Positions 1-9,224 of a DNA stretch of 32,583 bases are shown here, piece after piece (position 1 is the first letter of the stretch; every line of letters begins with the position of its first letter). The stretch comes from Klebsiella pneumoniae. GTDB taxonomy: Bacteria > Pseudomonadota > Gammaproteobacteria > Burkholderiales > SG8-39. A program made the position numbers and the translations under genes. The DNA lies in the NCBI GenBank assembly GCA_945906755.1, contig CAMDRJ010000015.1, positions 1 to 32,583 of the forward strand. Reading direction: 5' to 3'. The notes beneath the pieces were generated by a model. It was not told the DNA's origin. It did not search any database and saw only the letters and a list, made by a program, of their open reading frames with translations.

Positions 1-306
1 CCCCACCATGCGCCGTGCGGCGTCTAGCGCAAGGGGGTCGGTCGCGAACGAACGCGCATCGCCGCGAAACATATTGCGCGGGAACTGGTCGCACGCGATG
101 ATGAAGGCAAGCAGCTCGCGCGGGCTCGCATCCCAACCGGCAAGCAGACCTGTTCGGGCTTGCTCCCATAACGGTGCAAAGCGAGCGCGGATCCCTTCAT
201 CGAACGCCGCATCCTTCGTGAACCACTCCTTACGTGGTTTCCCAAACGCCGCAACGTCCGGTGGGCCAAACCAGAATTCGAGCACATCTTGGGCGGCTGC
301 GATCAT
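1..306 (-). CDS. DUF924 family protein, N-terminal part; runs off the left edge
   Basis: Not in the ORF track because no stop codon lies in the window. Reverse complement from ATG at 306 reads MIAAAQDVLEFWFGPPDVAAFGKPRKEWFTKDAAFDEGIRARFAPLWEQ...LLAFIIACDQFPRNMFRGDARSFATDPLALDAARRMVG. VLEFWFG and the DQFPRNMFRG motif are DUF924-like. Confidence 0.9.
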   Translation of the reverse strand, partial: MIAAAQDVLEFWFGPPDVAAFGKPRKEWFTKDAAFDEGIRARFAPLWEQARTGLLAGWDASPRELLAFIIACDQFPRNMFRGDARSFATDPLALDAARRMVG

Positions 307-338
307 GGTGTGACACCGCGTGGCATTCGGTGAGGTAA

Positions 339-1238
339 CTAACCGCCGGGGATGGTACCGGCCGGCAGCTTCATGCAGTAGTCGGCGATGTCACCGGCGC
401 GCGTGTACCAGACGCGATCGCGCAGCTTATGCTCGACGCAGTGTTTAAGCGCCTGCCGGAGCGGCCGCAAGCGAAACGGTTGGCCGACGATAAAACCGTG
501 CAACGAGAGCGCAAACACGAGCGGCTGCTCTTCCGATTGCTCAACCAACTCGTCGAACTGATCGACGATCATGTCGGCGAATTCGCGGCCGGTGTGATCG
601 CGCCATACCTGATGGCTCGCGTCGTTCATTTCGATGGGATACGGCACCGAGAGGATCGGTCCCGAACGCGTTTTCATCCAGATCGGTTGATCGTCGAGCG
701 GCCAGTCGAGCAGATGCGTGTACCCGGCTTCTTTCAATAGATCAGGGGTCACGCCGGATTCCAAGGCGCCCGGCCCCATCCAACCGGTTGGCCGCTTACC
801 GACAAATTGCGCGATCTTCTCAGTGACTTCCGCGATCGCCCGCTTTTCATCGGCTTCCCACATACCGCGCAGCACCTCGGCGTTGGTGCGGCCATGACCG
901 ACGACTTCGTCGTCACGTGCTTTGATATGCGCAACGATATCCGGATACAACTCGGCGACCGCGCTATTTAAGAGAATCGAGGAAGGCAGCTTCAACTGAT
1001 CGAGCATGCGAAACAATCGCCAGATGCCGACGCGATTGCCATAGTCGCGCCACGCAAAGTTGCGCGTATGCTGGGGCCCGCCGCGATGCACCGGGTCCAT
1101 GCCGATGCCCGTGTTGAACGCGAAGTGCTCGATATTCACGGCGACATAGAACGCTAGACGCTTACCACCCGGCCAGGAATAGTCTTTCCGTTTCTCGATC
1201 GGTGAAAACTCGTAGCGGCCATGCCCCGGTAGATTCAT
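339..1238 (-). CDS. polysaccharide deacetylase family protein (PuuE/allantoinase-like NodB fold)
   Basis: 299-aa ORF; WPGGKRLAFYVAVNIEHF N-terminus, GHGRTNAE, GKRPTGWMGPGALES, and SLHGFIVGQPFRLRPLRQAL C-terminus typical of the family. Confidence 0.87.
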   Translation of the reverse strand: MNLPGHGRYEFSPIEKRKDYSWPGGKRLAFYVAVNIEHFAFNTGIGMDPVHRGGPQHTRNFAWRDYGNRVGIWRLFRMLDQLKLPSSILLNSAVAELYPDIVAHIKARDDEVVGHGRTNAEVLRGMWEADEKRAIAEVTEKIAQFVGKRPTGWMGPGALESGVTPDLLKEAGYTHLLDWPLDDQPIWMKTRSGPILSVPYPIEMNDASHQVWRDHTGREFADMIVDQFDELVEQSEEQPLVFALSLHGFIVGQPFRLRPLRQALKHCVEHKLRDRVWYTRAGDIADYCMKLPAGTIPGG

Positions 1239-1272
1239 TACGGTCCATCCTTGTTGGTTGTTGGGCCTTAAT

Positions 1273-1288
1273 CTACCTCATGAGGTAG
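1273..1288. promoter_or_regulatory. perfect 16-bp palindrome, candidate operator
   Basis: CTACCTCATGAGGTAG equals its own reverse complement; located in the divergent intergenic region between 339..1238(-) and 1406..2008(+). Confidence 0.5.
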
Positions 1289-1405
1289 TCGCGCGTTTGC
1301 CTCACTCCGACTGCACGCTAGCCTTGCGCATCCAGATGGCGCATAATCCGGCGCGCTTCATTTTCCTCAATGTTCCCGCCCGAACGCCAAGATTGGAGAC
1401 CTTCC

Positions 1406-2008
1406 GTGGCCGTCAAGAAAGCCGTCAAGAAAGCCGTCAAGAACCCCACCCCGAGACTGACCCCGCCCGATGTGAACGCGCTCGATGCGGGCCAAACGGC
1501 CTTGCGCAATGCGATTGCTTCCGGCCCGCGCGGTGAGTTCCGCATGCAGGGGCCATTCGCGATCTTCATGGAATCGCCCGAATATGGCCTGCGTGCGCAG
1601 GAGTTAGGCGGCTATGTGCGACTGCGCACCACGGTGCCACCGCGTCTTTCAGAACTCGCGATTCTTTGTATCGCCAAGAAATGGCGTGCGCAGTTCGAAT
1701 GGTATGCCCATGCGCCGATCGCAGAACGCGCTGGCGTAAAGGCTGCCACCATCCAATCAATCTTCCGCGGGCGTCGGCCGGAAGGCGCGAAGCCTGATGA
1801 GCGTGCAATCTACGACTTCGTCGAAGAGCTGCATGCAAAGCGCCGCGTCAGCGACCCGACCTACAAGAAAGTGCAAAAGCTGCTTGGCAATCGCGGCGCG
1901 GTCGAACTCGTCGGGATCCTCGGTTACTACACGATGATCGCGATGCAATTGAATGTGTTCCGCGCGCCGCTTCCAGAGGGCGAAGTGTTGCCGTTTCCGG
2001 AAACCTGA
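1406..2008 (+). CDS. carboxymuconolactone decarboxylase-like protein
   Basis: The ORF track starts at 1370. GTG at 1406 is preferred because it has an upstream GGAG. The protein contains LSELAILCIAKKWRAQFEWYAHAPIAERAGV and ELVGILGYYTMIAMQLNVF, which are CMD/AhpD-like patterns. Confidence 0.82.
   Translation: MAVKKAVKKAVKNPTPRLTPPDVNALDAGQTALRNAIASGPRGEFRMQGPFAIFMESPEYGLRAQELGGYVRLRTTVPPRLSELAILCIAKKWRAQFEWYAHAPIAERAGVKAATIQSIFRGRRPEGAKPDERAIYDFVEELHAKRRVSDPTYKKVQKLLGNRGAVELVGILGYYTMIAMQLNVFRAPLPEGEVLPFPET
1409..1444 (+). repeat. three tandem copies of a 12-bp unit (gccgtcaagaaa, last copy with one mismatch)
   Basis: gccgtcaagaaa gccgtcaagaaa gccgtcaagaac encodes AVKK-AVKK-AVKN at the N-terminus of the CMD-like protein. 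Confidence 0.9.
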
Positions 2009-2132
2009 GTCGGGGCGGCAAATCCACGAGGGAGTTCGCCGCCTATTGCGCCCAGCTGATCCGAACTGCACTGTTCATTCAACCGGCGCTGCCATGATCG
2101 TCGAGCGCTGCCGTCGTGGATCACTAAGGCGC

Positions 2133-4334
2133 TCAAAACGGCGTTGCATACCGCATGAATGCAATCCGTTCACTGCGCGCGCCAGCGTCGTGATTCGGCT
2201 CGGCGCGATGAATCATGGTCCAGGAAAGCGATGCGGCATTGCGAAGCAGCCGCGTATAGGTGAATTCGGTCAAGCGCTCGCGGCCGGCGGGCTTTAGGGA
2301 AACTGGTTGAATGCGCCGGACCACCGCGCCGGTGTCATCGATGGTGTCGGGGATGTCCAAGGTCATCTCGCCTGACATGGCACGCAATGGCTGCGACAGT
2401 GCAAGGCTCAATCGATCGTTGCGCACCAAACTATGCAACCGAACCAGTTCGATGCCGAATGCCTCGGACCGCACCGCCGAAATCCGCGCGATCAAGCTCT
2501 CCGTCGTATTGTTGACCGCGGGCGTGCTGCCTATCGTGTATTGGCCGGCGATGCTCCATGCGTGGGTAAAGTCAAGACGCCCGAACACTGTTGCCGCGCT
2601 CGTAATTGGATCGATCGACAAGCGATAAGCATCGCCTGCGATTGCGCCGAAATAGGTGTCATTTTCCTGGATGCGCTGCGCCGTCACACCAACCGATCCC
2701 AGCGCGCCATGTTTGGCGACTTCAAGAACAGCTGCATTGGCACTCGATTGCGATCGCCGGGCTGGGGCAAACTGCTCCTGCAATGCCGATGCACCGGTGG
2801 TGGACAGTACGCCGAACTTGAGCTTAAGCCCTTCGTCGATTGCATGCCCCATCAGCAGATGATGATGGGCGGGCAGCATTGCAAGCATCGGCAGCGACAA
2901 TGCGGTAGAGCGTGTGGGCGCCGTGTCATGTCGATCGATCGCACCCAGGCCAAGATAGGAACCTGCCATGCCCATGGTGCCCGCTGCCCATTCGCTGCGC
3001 GGACCAAGCGATTGCACGAGCGCCAAGTTTGCGATGTTCGCGGGCGCTCTGAATCTCGCCTCGTACTCGAACATTCCGCCGCGTGGTAATTGCGGATTGG
3101 TTGTGTCGATCGCGTAATGGACGATGGTCTCCGGCCCGGTATTGGTACGAGCCATGCCATAGAGGCGATCGGGTGCGCCGAAAATCTGTTCGCTGGTGGT
3201 GCGACGCGCCGGGGCGATACCACCAGCCAGATCGAAATAAAAACCTCTGCCAAATGAATCCAATGCGACGCTGCGCAGCTCACCGCGCGCGGCCGCAACA
3301 CGAAGCTGAGCGCCGGCGATCAGACCGCCTTCCAAGGTTGCCGATCGAAGTAATGCCAAGATACCGGATCGCAACTGCAGCTCCGGCTGCCCAACCGGCT
3401 GCAACGCGCGGGCCGGATTCAACAGGCCCCAACCATAGACTTCGTCGACGCCCGGGGCGCCTAAATCCGTTGCCGTGACAAACAAGATACCGGCAACTTG
3501 AAGCGCAGAAAGATAGGGCCAGCGTGCCAGAATGAGGCCTGCGGTGCCCGCAACGATGGGTGCTGCCGCGGAGGTGCCGCTGATTGCAATATGTGAGTTG
3601 GCATCAAACGCGGAAGCCGCCGGCACATTGACGCCCGGTGCGACCAGGAAATGGTATTTCGTATCTCCCGCACGATTGGAAAATGCGGCGATGACGTTGC
3701 CGGCATCGACCGCCCCGACCGCGATCATGCGCCCCCTCGACCAGTCCTCTTTGGCGAAGCGTGCGGGCCAACTCGGATTCGCGTGCGAATTGTTGCCGGC
3801 CGCGACGACGATCAATTGACCTGCCGCCACCGAATCCTTGAATGCAGTGCTGTCGAGGGGCGTGGTCGCGGCAAGCGAAAGATTGACAATCCGCGCGCGG
3901 CCGATCGAATAGCGCAGTCCCGCGGCGATATTGCGGTCGGTGGCGTAAAGCCCGTCAAACACGCGGATCGGTAGCAGCAACGGCACAATTGGATTCGGGT
4001 TGGGGTCCTTTTGCGCCGCGATAATCGAGGCAACCGCGGTGCCGTGGCCCGTGACATCGGCTGCGTTGCCAGACGCGCCAAATACTTCGTACGCGCCTCG
4101 CGCGATGCGGTTCGCAAAGTCGCGATGATTCAAGTTGGCGCCCGAATCGATCACCGCGATAACAGGTTGTGCTTTGACCGGTTCGTTGACCAATGCGAGG
4201 AGTGCAATGCCAAGCATGCACGCAGCCAAGCCCAACCGACCGGTCACGGGGACTCGCGCTGGTCGATGCAGCCGCTCCGTATCGCGGGCAGCGCGCCGCC
4301 CGGCGATCGACACGGCATCGCTGCACTGGTTCAT
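2133..4334 (-). CDS. S8 (subtilisin-like) serine peptidase with long C-terminal region, possible autotransporter-type barrel
   Basis: Catalytic motifs AVIDSGANLNHRDF (Asp), GHGTAVASIIA (His), GTSAAAPIVAG (Ser). Hydrophobic N-terminal segment LGLAACMLGIALLALVNEPVKAQ. C-terminus ...RIAFMRYATPF ends in Phe. The start could be the longer 4469 ORF start; MNQCSD at 4334 is preferred. Confidence 0.87.
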   Translation of the reverse strand: MNQCSDAVSIAGRRAARDTERLHRPARVPVTGRLGLAACMLGIALLALVNEPVKAQPVIAVIDSGANLNHRDFANRIARGAYEVFGASGNAADVTGHGTAVASIIAAQKDPNPNPIVPLLLPIRVFDGLYATDRNIAAGLRYSIGRARIVNLSLAATTPLDSTAFKDSVAAGQLIVVAAGNNSHANPSWPARFAKEDWSRGRMIAVGAVDAGNVIAAFSNRAGDTKYHFLVAPGVNVPAASAFDANSHIAISGTSAAAPIVAGTAGLILARWPYLSALQVAGILFVTATDLGAPGVDEVYGWGLLNPARALQPVGQPELQLRSGILALLRSATLEGGLIAGAQLRVAAARGELRSVALDSFGRGFYFDLAGGIAPARRTTSEQIFGAPDRLYGMARTNTGPETIVHYAIDTTNPQLPRGGMFEYEARFRAPANIANLALVQSLGPRSEWAAGTMGMAGSYLGLGAIDRHDTAPTRSTALSLPMLAMLPAHHHLLMGHAIDEGLKLKFGVLSTTGASALQEQFAPARRSQSSANAAVLEVAKHGALGSVGVTAQRIQENDTYFGAIAGDAYRLSIDPITSAATVFGRLDFTHAWSIAGQYTIGSTPAVNNTTESLIARISAVRSEAFGIELVRLHSLVRNDRLSLALSQPLRAMSGEMTLDIPDTIDDTGAVVRRIQPVSLKPAGRERLTEFTYTRLLRNAASLSWTMIHRAEPNHDAGARSERIAFMRYATPF

Positions 4335-4561
4335 TCGATTGCTCCACGGGAAGCAAGCGTGCCGTCGGGTTGGCGTGGGCTCCCGCGGACAAGGTCGAAC
4401 GAACGACAGCTTCCCTTGGCGATTGAACGGCAGGCGCCGGGTGTAGGAACAACGGAGTAGAGCGGGCAATCCCCGCCAATTCAGGAGCTAATGAAAGGGC
4501 AGGGTGAGGTCGTGTGCTACATCACCGAATAATCCTGGTGAGGAGAACTGAGATGGCGGGG

Positions 4562-5608
4562 TTACGCGGCTTCCTGCTCACGCCATAGATCGAGCGCCTG
4601 CTGCACTGGTCGATCGGAGAAGGAAAAAATCACCGATTCCGTGATGGTCTCGAATCGATAGTTGATCCATGAGGGCGCGATGAACACGTCTTTTGGTTCG
4701 TACTCGAACGTGCGATCGCCGATGATGACTTTGCCCGTTCCTTCCATCACCGTAAATGCGGTCGCATCGGTGGCGCGATAGTTCTTGCCACGAAAGGCTT
4801 TCGGCAGCATTTGCAGATAGGTGCCGATGGTGGGCATCGCGGACTTGCCGTTCGCCGGATTCACATACTGCAACTTCCAGCCATGCGAAGGATGCGGATC
4901 TTCGGCCTTCTTCAATTCTTCCAATGCGCCGCGTGAACGATCGTAGGGGTACCAAAACAACGGCGAGGTGCTCGTGGAGGCTTTGTAGTTGAGCGGCAAC
5001 ATGGTCTGACCGAAGCGCGCGAGCGCCGAGCCTGCGGTACCGCGCGTCTTTTGCGATTGCTCGCTCGGTCGCTCCATGAATTGTGCATCGAGCAATTCGA
5101 CGATCTGTACGTCCAGTCCGTCCAGCCAAATCACCGGCTCATTGCCCGGGTTGCCATGGTCGTGCCAGCACCAGGAGGGCGTGATGATGAAATCGCCCGG
5201 TGTCATGTTTACGCGCTCGCCATCGACCGCGGTGTAGGCGCCTTTGCCTTCGATGACAAAGCGCAGCGCCGATTGCGTATGCCGATGCGCGCGCGCGACT
5301 TCACCCGGAAGAATCAGTTGCAGACCGGCATAAAGGCTGTTGGTGATACGCGACTTGCCGCGCACGCCCGGATTCTCCAGCACCAGCACGCGCCGCTCGG
5401 CTTCTTCGGCGGTGATGAGCTGCCCGGATTCCATGATCCACGGACGCATTTGCTGCCACTTCCAGATCGCGGGCAAGCAGGGCGACTTGGGCTCTTTGAT
5501 GACGAGTCCATGCAGGACTTCCCAGAGCGGTGCGACGTCGGCCTTACCGATCTTGTCGTAATAGGCCTTGCGTTCGGCTTGTTCGTTGGACTTCATGACG
5601 GCGGACAT
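4562..5608 (-). CDS. gentisate 1,2-dioxygenase (bicupin)
   Basis: ARAHRHTQSALRFVIEGKGAYTAVDGERVNMTPGDFIITPSWCWHDHGNPG is the characteristic cupin of gentisate dioxygenases; second cupin TAFTVMEGTGKVIIGDRTFEYEPKDVFIAPSW. GGGAG precedes the ATG at 5608. Confidence 0.92.
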   Translation of the reverse strand: MSAVMKSNEQAERKAYYDKIGKADVAPLWEVLHGLVIKEPKSPCLPAIWKWQQMRPWIMESGQLITAEEAERRVLVLENPGVRGKSRITNSLYAGLQLILPGEVARAHRHTQSALRFVIEGKGAYTAVDGERVNMTPGDFIITPSWCWHDHGNPGNEPVIWLDGLDVQIVELLDAQFMERPSEQSQKTRGTAGSALARFGQTMLPLNYKASTSTSPLFWYPYDRSRGALEELKKAEDPHPSHGWKLQYVNPANGKSAMPTIGTYLQMLPKAFRGKNYRATDATAFTVMEGTGKVIIGDRTFEYEPKDVFIAPSWINYRFETITESVIFSFSDRPVQQALDLWREQEAA

Positions 5609-5674
5609 GGGCATCTCCCGGGAATTCTCGTAGCCCCAAATCATACCCTCAGGCCGACACGATGACGCGACGAA

Positions 5675-6448
5675 TCAGCGTCCGAGGTATGCAGTGATCA
5701 CCTTCGGGTCGGCCAGCACCTCTTGGGGCGCTCCTTCGGCCAGGAACTCACCATAACTCAGCACGTACAGGCGATCGGCCAGATCGGCGACCATCTGCAT
5801 GTCATGTTCGACCCAGATCATCGTGATGCCGAGTTCATGGCGAATTCTGAGGATATGCCGCGCCAGGTCTTCGCGCTCCTCTCGATTCAAGCCGGCAGAG
5901 GGTTCATCCAGCAGCAAAATCTTCGGGTCGAGCGCGAGCGCACGCGCAAAGCCAACGATCTTTTGCACGCCGAACGGCAGGCCGCCAACCGGCTGATGGC
6001 GGATCCGCTCCAGCTCCACGAATTCGAGAATCTCTTCGATCGCCCGCCGATGCGTCGCTTCTTCATCGCGTACGCGGCGAGTGAAGAATCCACCGGCTGC
6101 AACGCCCGACGTCATCTTGGCGTGACGACCCACCATCAGGTTATCGAGGACCGACATGTGCGGGAACAACTCGCCATGCTGAAAGGTGCGAGCGACGCCG
6201 GCCGCAGCGATTTCGTGCGGCTTGCCGCGCGCGATGTCGCGGTCGTTCAAGCGAATCGTTCCGGTATTGGGCTTGTAGATGCCGCAGATGCAGTTGAGTA
6301 CGCTGGTTTTGCCGGCGCCATTGGGGCCGATCAGCGCGAGCAGCTTGCCCGGATCGGCATCGAATGACACATCGTTCAGTACGCGCAGACCGCCAAACAA
6401 AAGCGAGATCTTACGCAGGCTCAAGGTGGCGGGCGTCGCATTACCCAT
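5675..6448 (-). CDS. livG: branched-chain amino acid-type ABC transporter ATP-binding protein (LivG-like)
   Basis: Walker A GPNGAGKTS, Walker B ILLLDEPSAGLN, LivG-type ending QEVLADPKVITAYLGR. Confidence 0.92.
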   Translation of the reverse strand: MGNATPATLSLRKISLLFGGLRVLNDVSFDADPGKLLALIGPNGAGKTSVLNCICGIYKPNTGTIRLNDRDIARGKPHEIAAAGVARTFQHGELFPHMSVLDNLMVGRHAKMTSGVAAGGFFTRRVRDEEATHRRAIEEILEFVELERIRHQPVGGLPFGVQKIVGFARALALDPKILLLDEPSAGLNREEREDLARHILRIRHELGITMIWVEHDMQMVADLADRLYVLSYGEFLAEGAPQEVLADPKVITAYLGR

Positions 6449-7241
6449 ACCAACGCCTGCTGCGCCGATACTGCTTCACATCGCGATAACTGCGCCGCTC
6501 GCTGCCACCGCCCAGATAGAACTCCTTGATGTCCTGGTGGCTCGATAGGCGCTCGGGCGTGCCGTCCAACACAATGCGGCCGTTTTCGATGACGTAACCG
6601 TAGTCGGCAATGTCGAGCGCGACCTGGGCGTTCTGCTCGACCAACAAGATCGTCGTACCGAGTTCGCGCCGGATGGTCAGCAGTCGTTGCATCAGTTCGG
6701 ACACCATGATCGGGGACAGCCCAAGCGATAACTCATCGACCAGCAGCATCTCAGGCGCACACATGAGGGCCGCGCCGATGCCTAGCATTTGGCGTTCGCC
6801 GCCGCTCAAGTAACCCGCTTCGCGCGTACGTAAGCGCGCGAGCGCCGGGAAATACTCGAAGACGGTCGCGGCCAGCCGCTTGCGATCGAAGCCTTTCACG
6901 ACGCGCGCAACATTCGCATCGAGGTTCTCGGCAACTGTGAGGTTCTCGAAGACTTTCTGGCGTTCCGGTACCAGCACGATGCCGCGCGAGGTGACGCCAT
7001 GCGGCGGCAGATTCTCAATCCGCTCGCCTTTGTAGGTGACGGTTCCTTCGGTGACGCGCGCATCGTCCATGCCGATGAAACCGGAAATCGCGCGAAGCGT
7101 GGTCGTTTTGCCCGCGCCATTGGTGCCAAGCAGCGCAACGATCTGGCCTTTCTCGACGCGTAGCGATATGCCTTGCACAGCGGTAATGACGCGCTTGTAG
7201 ACGACTTCGAGCTGCTCGACGACCAGAAGCGCGTCGGCCAT
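6441..7241 (-). CDS. livF: branched-chain amino acid-type ABC transporter ATP-binding protein (LivF-like)
   Basis: Walker A GTNGAGKTT, signature YLSGGERQMLGIGAALM, LLVDELSLGLSP; overlaps the livG start by 8 bp. Confidence 0.92.
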   Translation of the reverse strand: MADALLVVEQLEVVYKRVITAVQGISLRVEKGQIVALLGTNGAGKTTTLRAISGFIGMDDARVTEGTVTYKGERIENLPPHGVTSRGIVLVPERQKVFENLTVAENLDANVARVVKGFDRKRLAATVFEYFPALARLRTREAGYLSGGERQMLGIGAALMCAPEMLLVDELSLGLSPIMVSELMQRLLTIRRELGTTILLVEQNAQVALDIADYGYVIENGRIVLDGTPERLSSHQDIKEFYLGGGSERRSYRDVKQYRRSRRWYG

Positions 7242-7242
7242 G

Positions 7243-8310
7243 TCAACGCCCCTTCGATAATGGCGCCTGCTTGAACGGCCACAGCAGAAAATAATTCTGG
7301 ATGCGCCGCCAAATCCCGACTAGACCCTGTGGTTCGAAGAGCAGAAACAGAATCATCACCAAGCCAAACGCCGCGTAATTGATCGCGAACACGGAATTGG
7401 CCCATGCGGCGGGCGTCGGCAATACTTGCATCAATGCTTCGATCGCATAGGGAAACAACACGACGAATACCGCACCCAGCACCGCGCCAAGCATCGAGCC
7501 CATGCCGCCGATGATGACCATCGCGACGTATTGAATGGTCAGAAACAGCGAGAACGCTTCGGCCGAAACGAAGCCGCGGTAGTAGGCAAAGAGACAACCG
7601 GCAATCGAGGTCATCATCGAACTCACGACGAACGCGGCAAGTTTGTAACGCGCGACCGGGATACCTAGCGCCTCGGCGACCGTTTCGCGTCCGTGAATCG
7701 CGCGCCATGCACGACCCGTGCGGCTGCGTAGGAGATTAAGGCCGAACAACAGCGCCGCCGCCGCAAACATCGCGAGCACGAAATACCAGGCGATCGGATC
7801 TTCGAGGGTCCAGCTGCCGATGCGCGGTGGGTCGATCACAACCCCGGTCGAGAATCCACGCTTTGTTTCGTACTCGCTGCCCGCATACATCACGATGAAA
7901 TGGAGCGCAAGCGTACTTACCGCAAGATAGAGACCGCGCAAACGCAGGCTCGGGAGACCGAAGATCACGCCGATCGTCGCGCCGACCAGGCCCGATGCGG
8001 GCAAGGTGATCCAAAAGGGCGCATTCAGTTCCTTAAAGAGAATGCCCGCGGTAAAGGCGCCGGCCGCCATGAGCCCGGCATGGCCAAGTGAGATCTGGCC
8101 TGCATAGCCGGTGAGCAACATCAAGGCGGTCGCGCCGATGATCGCGAGGAAAACCTGATTGGCGAGATCAAGCAGAAAGGCCGATGCGACGAATGGCAAA
8201 GCCGCGAGGATCACAATGAACAATGCGAAGCACACGCGCTGCGCGCGCGTATCGAGGAGGCGCGTGTCTTCGCCGTAGTGGGTACGAAAATAGCCGGATG
8301 CGTTGGGCAT
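7243..8310 (-). CDS. livM: branched-chain amino acid-type ABC transporter permease (LivM-like)
   Basis: Multi-spanning hydrophobic protein; LTGYAGQISLGHAGLMAAGAF and GRAWRAIHGRETVAEALGIPVARYKLAAFVVSS are LivM hallmarks. Start MPNASG at 8310. Confidence 0.92.
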   Translation of the reverse strand: MPNASGYFRTHYGEDTRLLDTRAQRVCFALFIVILAALPFVASAFLLDLANQVFLAIIGATALMLLTGYAGQISLGHAGLMAAGAFTAGILFKELNAPFWITLPASGLVGATIGVIFGLPSLRLRGLYLAVSTLALHFIVMYAGSEYETKRGFSTGVVIDPPRIGSWTLEDPIAWYFVLAMFAAAALLFGLNLLRSRTGRAWRAIHGRETVAEALGIPVARYKLAAFVVSSMMTSIAGCLFAYYRGFVSAEAFSLFLTIQYVAMVIIGGMGSMLGAVLGAVFVVLFPYAIEALMQVLPTPAAWANSVFAINYAAFGLVMILFLLFEPQGLVGIWRRIQNYFLLWPFKQAPLSKGR

Positions 8311-8312
8311 GG

Positions 8313-9185
8313 TCAGACGCGATCCAACTCTTCCTTGGAGCCATAGAGACCCCAAGGGCGGAAGATGAGAAACACTAACAAAACGAAGAACGGCACCACA
8401 TCAGCCAGCAATGGATCGATGTAGTGAATCATCAGCACTTCGGCCGCCGCGACGATCAATGAGCCGAGGATGGCGCCAAGCAGACTATCCAATCCGCCCA
8501 CCAGTGCAGCGGGGAACGCCTTCAACCCGATGATGATCATCGTTTGATCGAGCGCGGTGTCGCTGGCGATCAGCATGCCGGCGATGCCGCCCGTGAAGGT
8601 GGCGAGCGCCCAGGCCAGCGCATAAATGCCGTGCAGGCCGATGCCACGTTGCGCGGCGAGCAGCGGATTCTGGCCGGCCGCTCGCATGCGAATGCCCCAC
8701 ACCGTGTGTTTGAAGAAAAAATACAGACTCAAATACGCAATAGCGGTGGCGATCACCAGCACCAGCGCAGCCGAAGAAATTCTCGCCGTCTCGCCGATCG
8801 ATACCGCGCTATTGGTCCAACCGAGCAAGCGGATCGGATGCTGTTCCTGCGCCGACCACACCAGCACCATCGCACCGCGCAAGAAAATGCCGAGCGCAAT
8901 GGTGGCGAGCACCGCGGCGAGGACCGCTTCGCCGGTCATGCTGCGCATCAACGCGACGTACACCAGCACGCCCACCATCGCTGCGAGCAAGGCTGCAAAA
9001 CCGATGGCAATCAGCGGATGCCCGGAGAACGTGCCCGCGGTTGCGAAAAGTCCGTAGGCGCCCAGCATCATCAGCTCGCCATGCGCGAGCGACATCACGC
9101 GCGACACACGGTAGATCAATACATAGCCGCAACAGATCAGCGCGTAAATCGCGGCAAGAACAATGATATTGACGGCGAGCTGCAA
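8313..9185 (-). CDS. livH: branched-chain amino acid-type ABC transporter permease (LivH-like)
   Basis: SRVMSLAHGELMMLGAYG and GIRMRAAGQNPLLAAQRGI; hydrophobic permease profile. Confidence 0.92.
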   Translation of the reverse strand: MQLAVNIIVLAAIYALICCGYVLIYRVSRVMSLAHGELMMLGAYGLFATAGTFSGHPLIAIGFAALLAAMVGVLVYVALMRSMTGEAVLAAVLATIALGIFLRGAMVLVWSAQEQHPIRLLGWTNSAVSIGETARISSAALVLVIATAIAYLSLYFFFKHTVWGIRMRAAGQNPLLAAQRGIGLHGIYALAWALATFTGGIAGMLIASDTALDQTMIIIGLKAFPAALVGGLDSLLGAILGSLIVAAAEVLMIHYIDPLLADVVPFFVLLVFLIFRPWGLYGSKEELDRV

Positions 9186-9224
9186 CGTCGACCAACCGGT
9201 CCTGAGAGGCTATTCGTGCCTGTC

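Noticed and set aside
2024-2119. Distant inverted repeat ATCCACGA ... TCGTGGAT in the CMD/S8 convergent region
   Set aside because: Only 8 bp with a spacer of about 80 bp; too weak to call a structure.
2433-3089. 218-aa plus-strand ORF opposite the S8 protease
   Set aside because: Arg/Cys-rich composition and complete overlap with the protease C-terminal region; most likely a shadow ORF.
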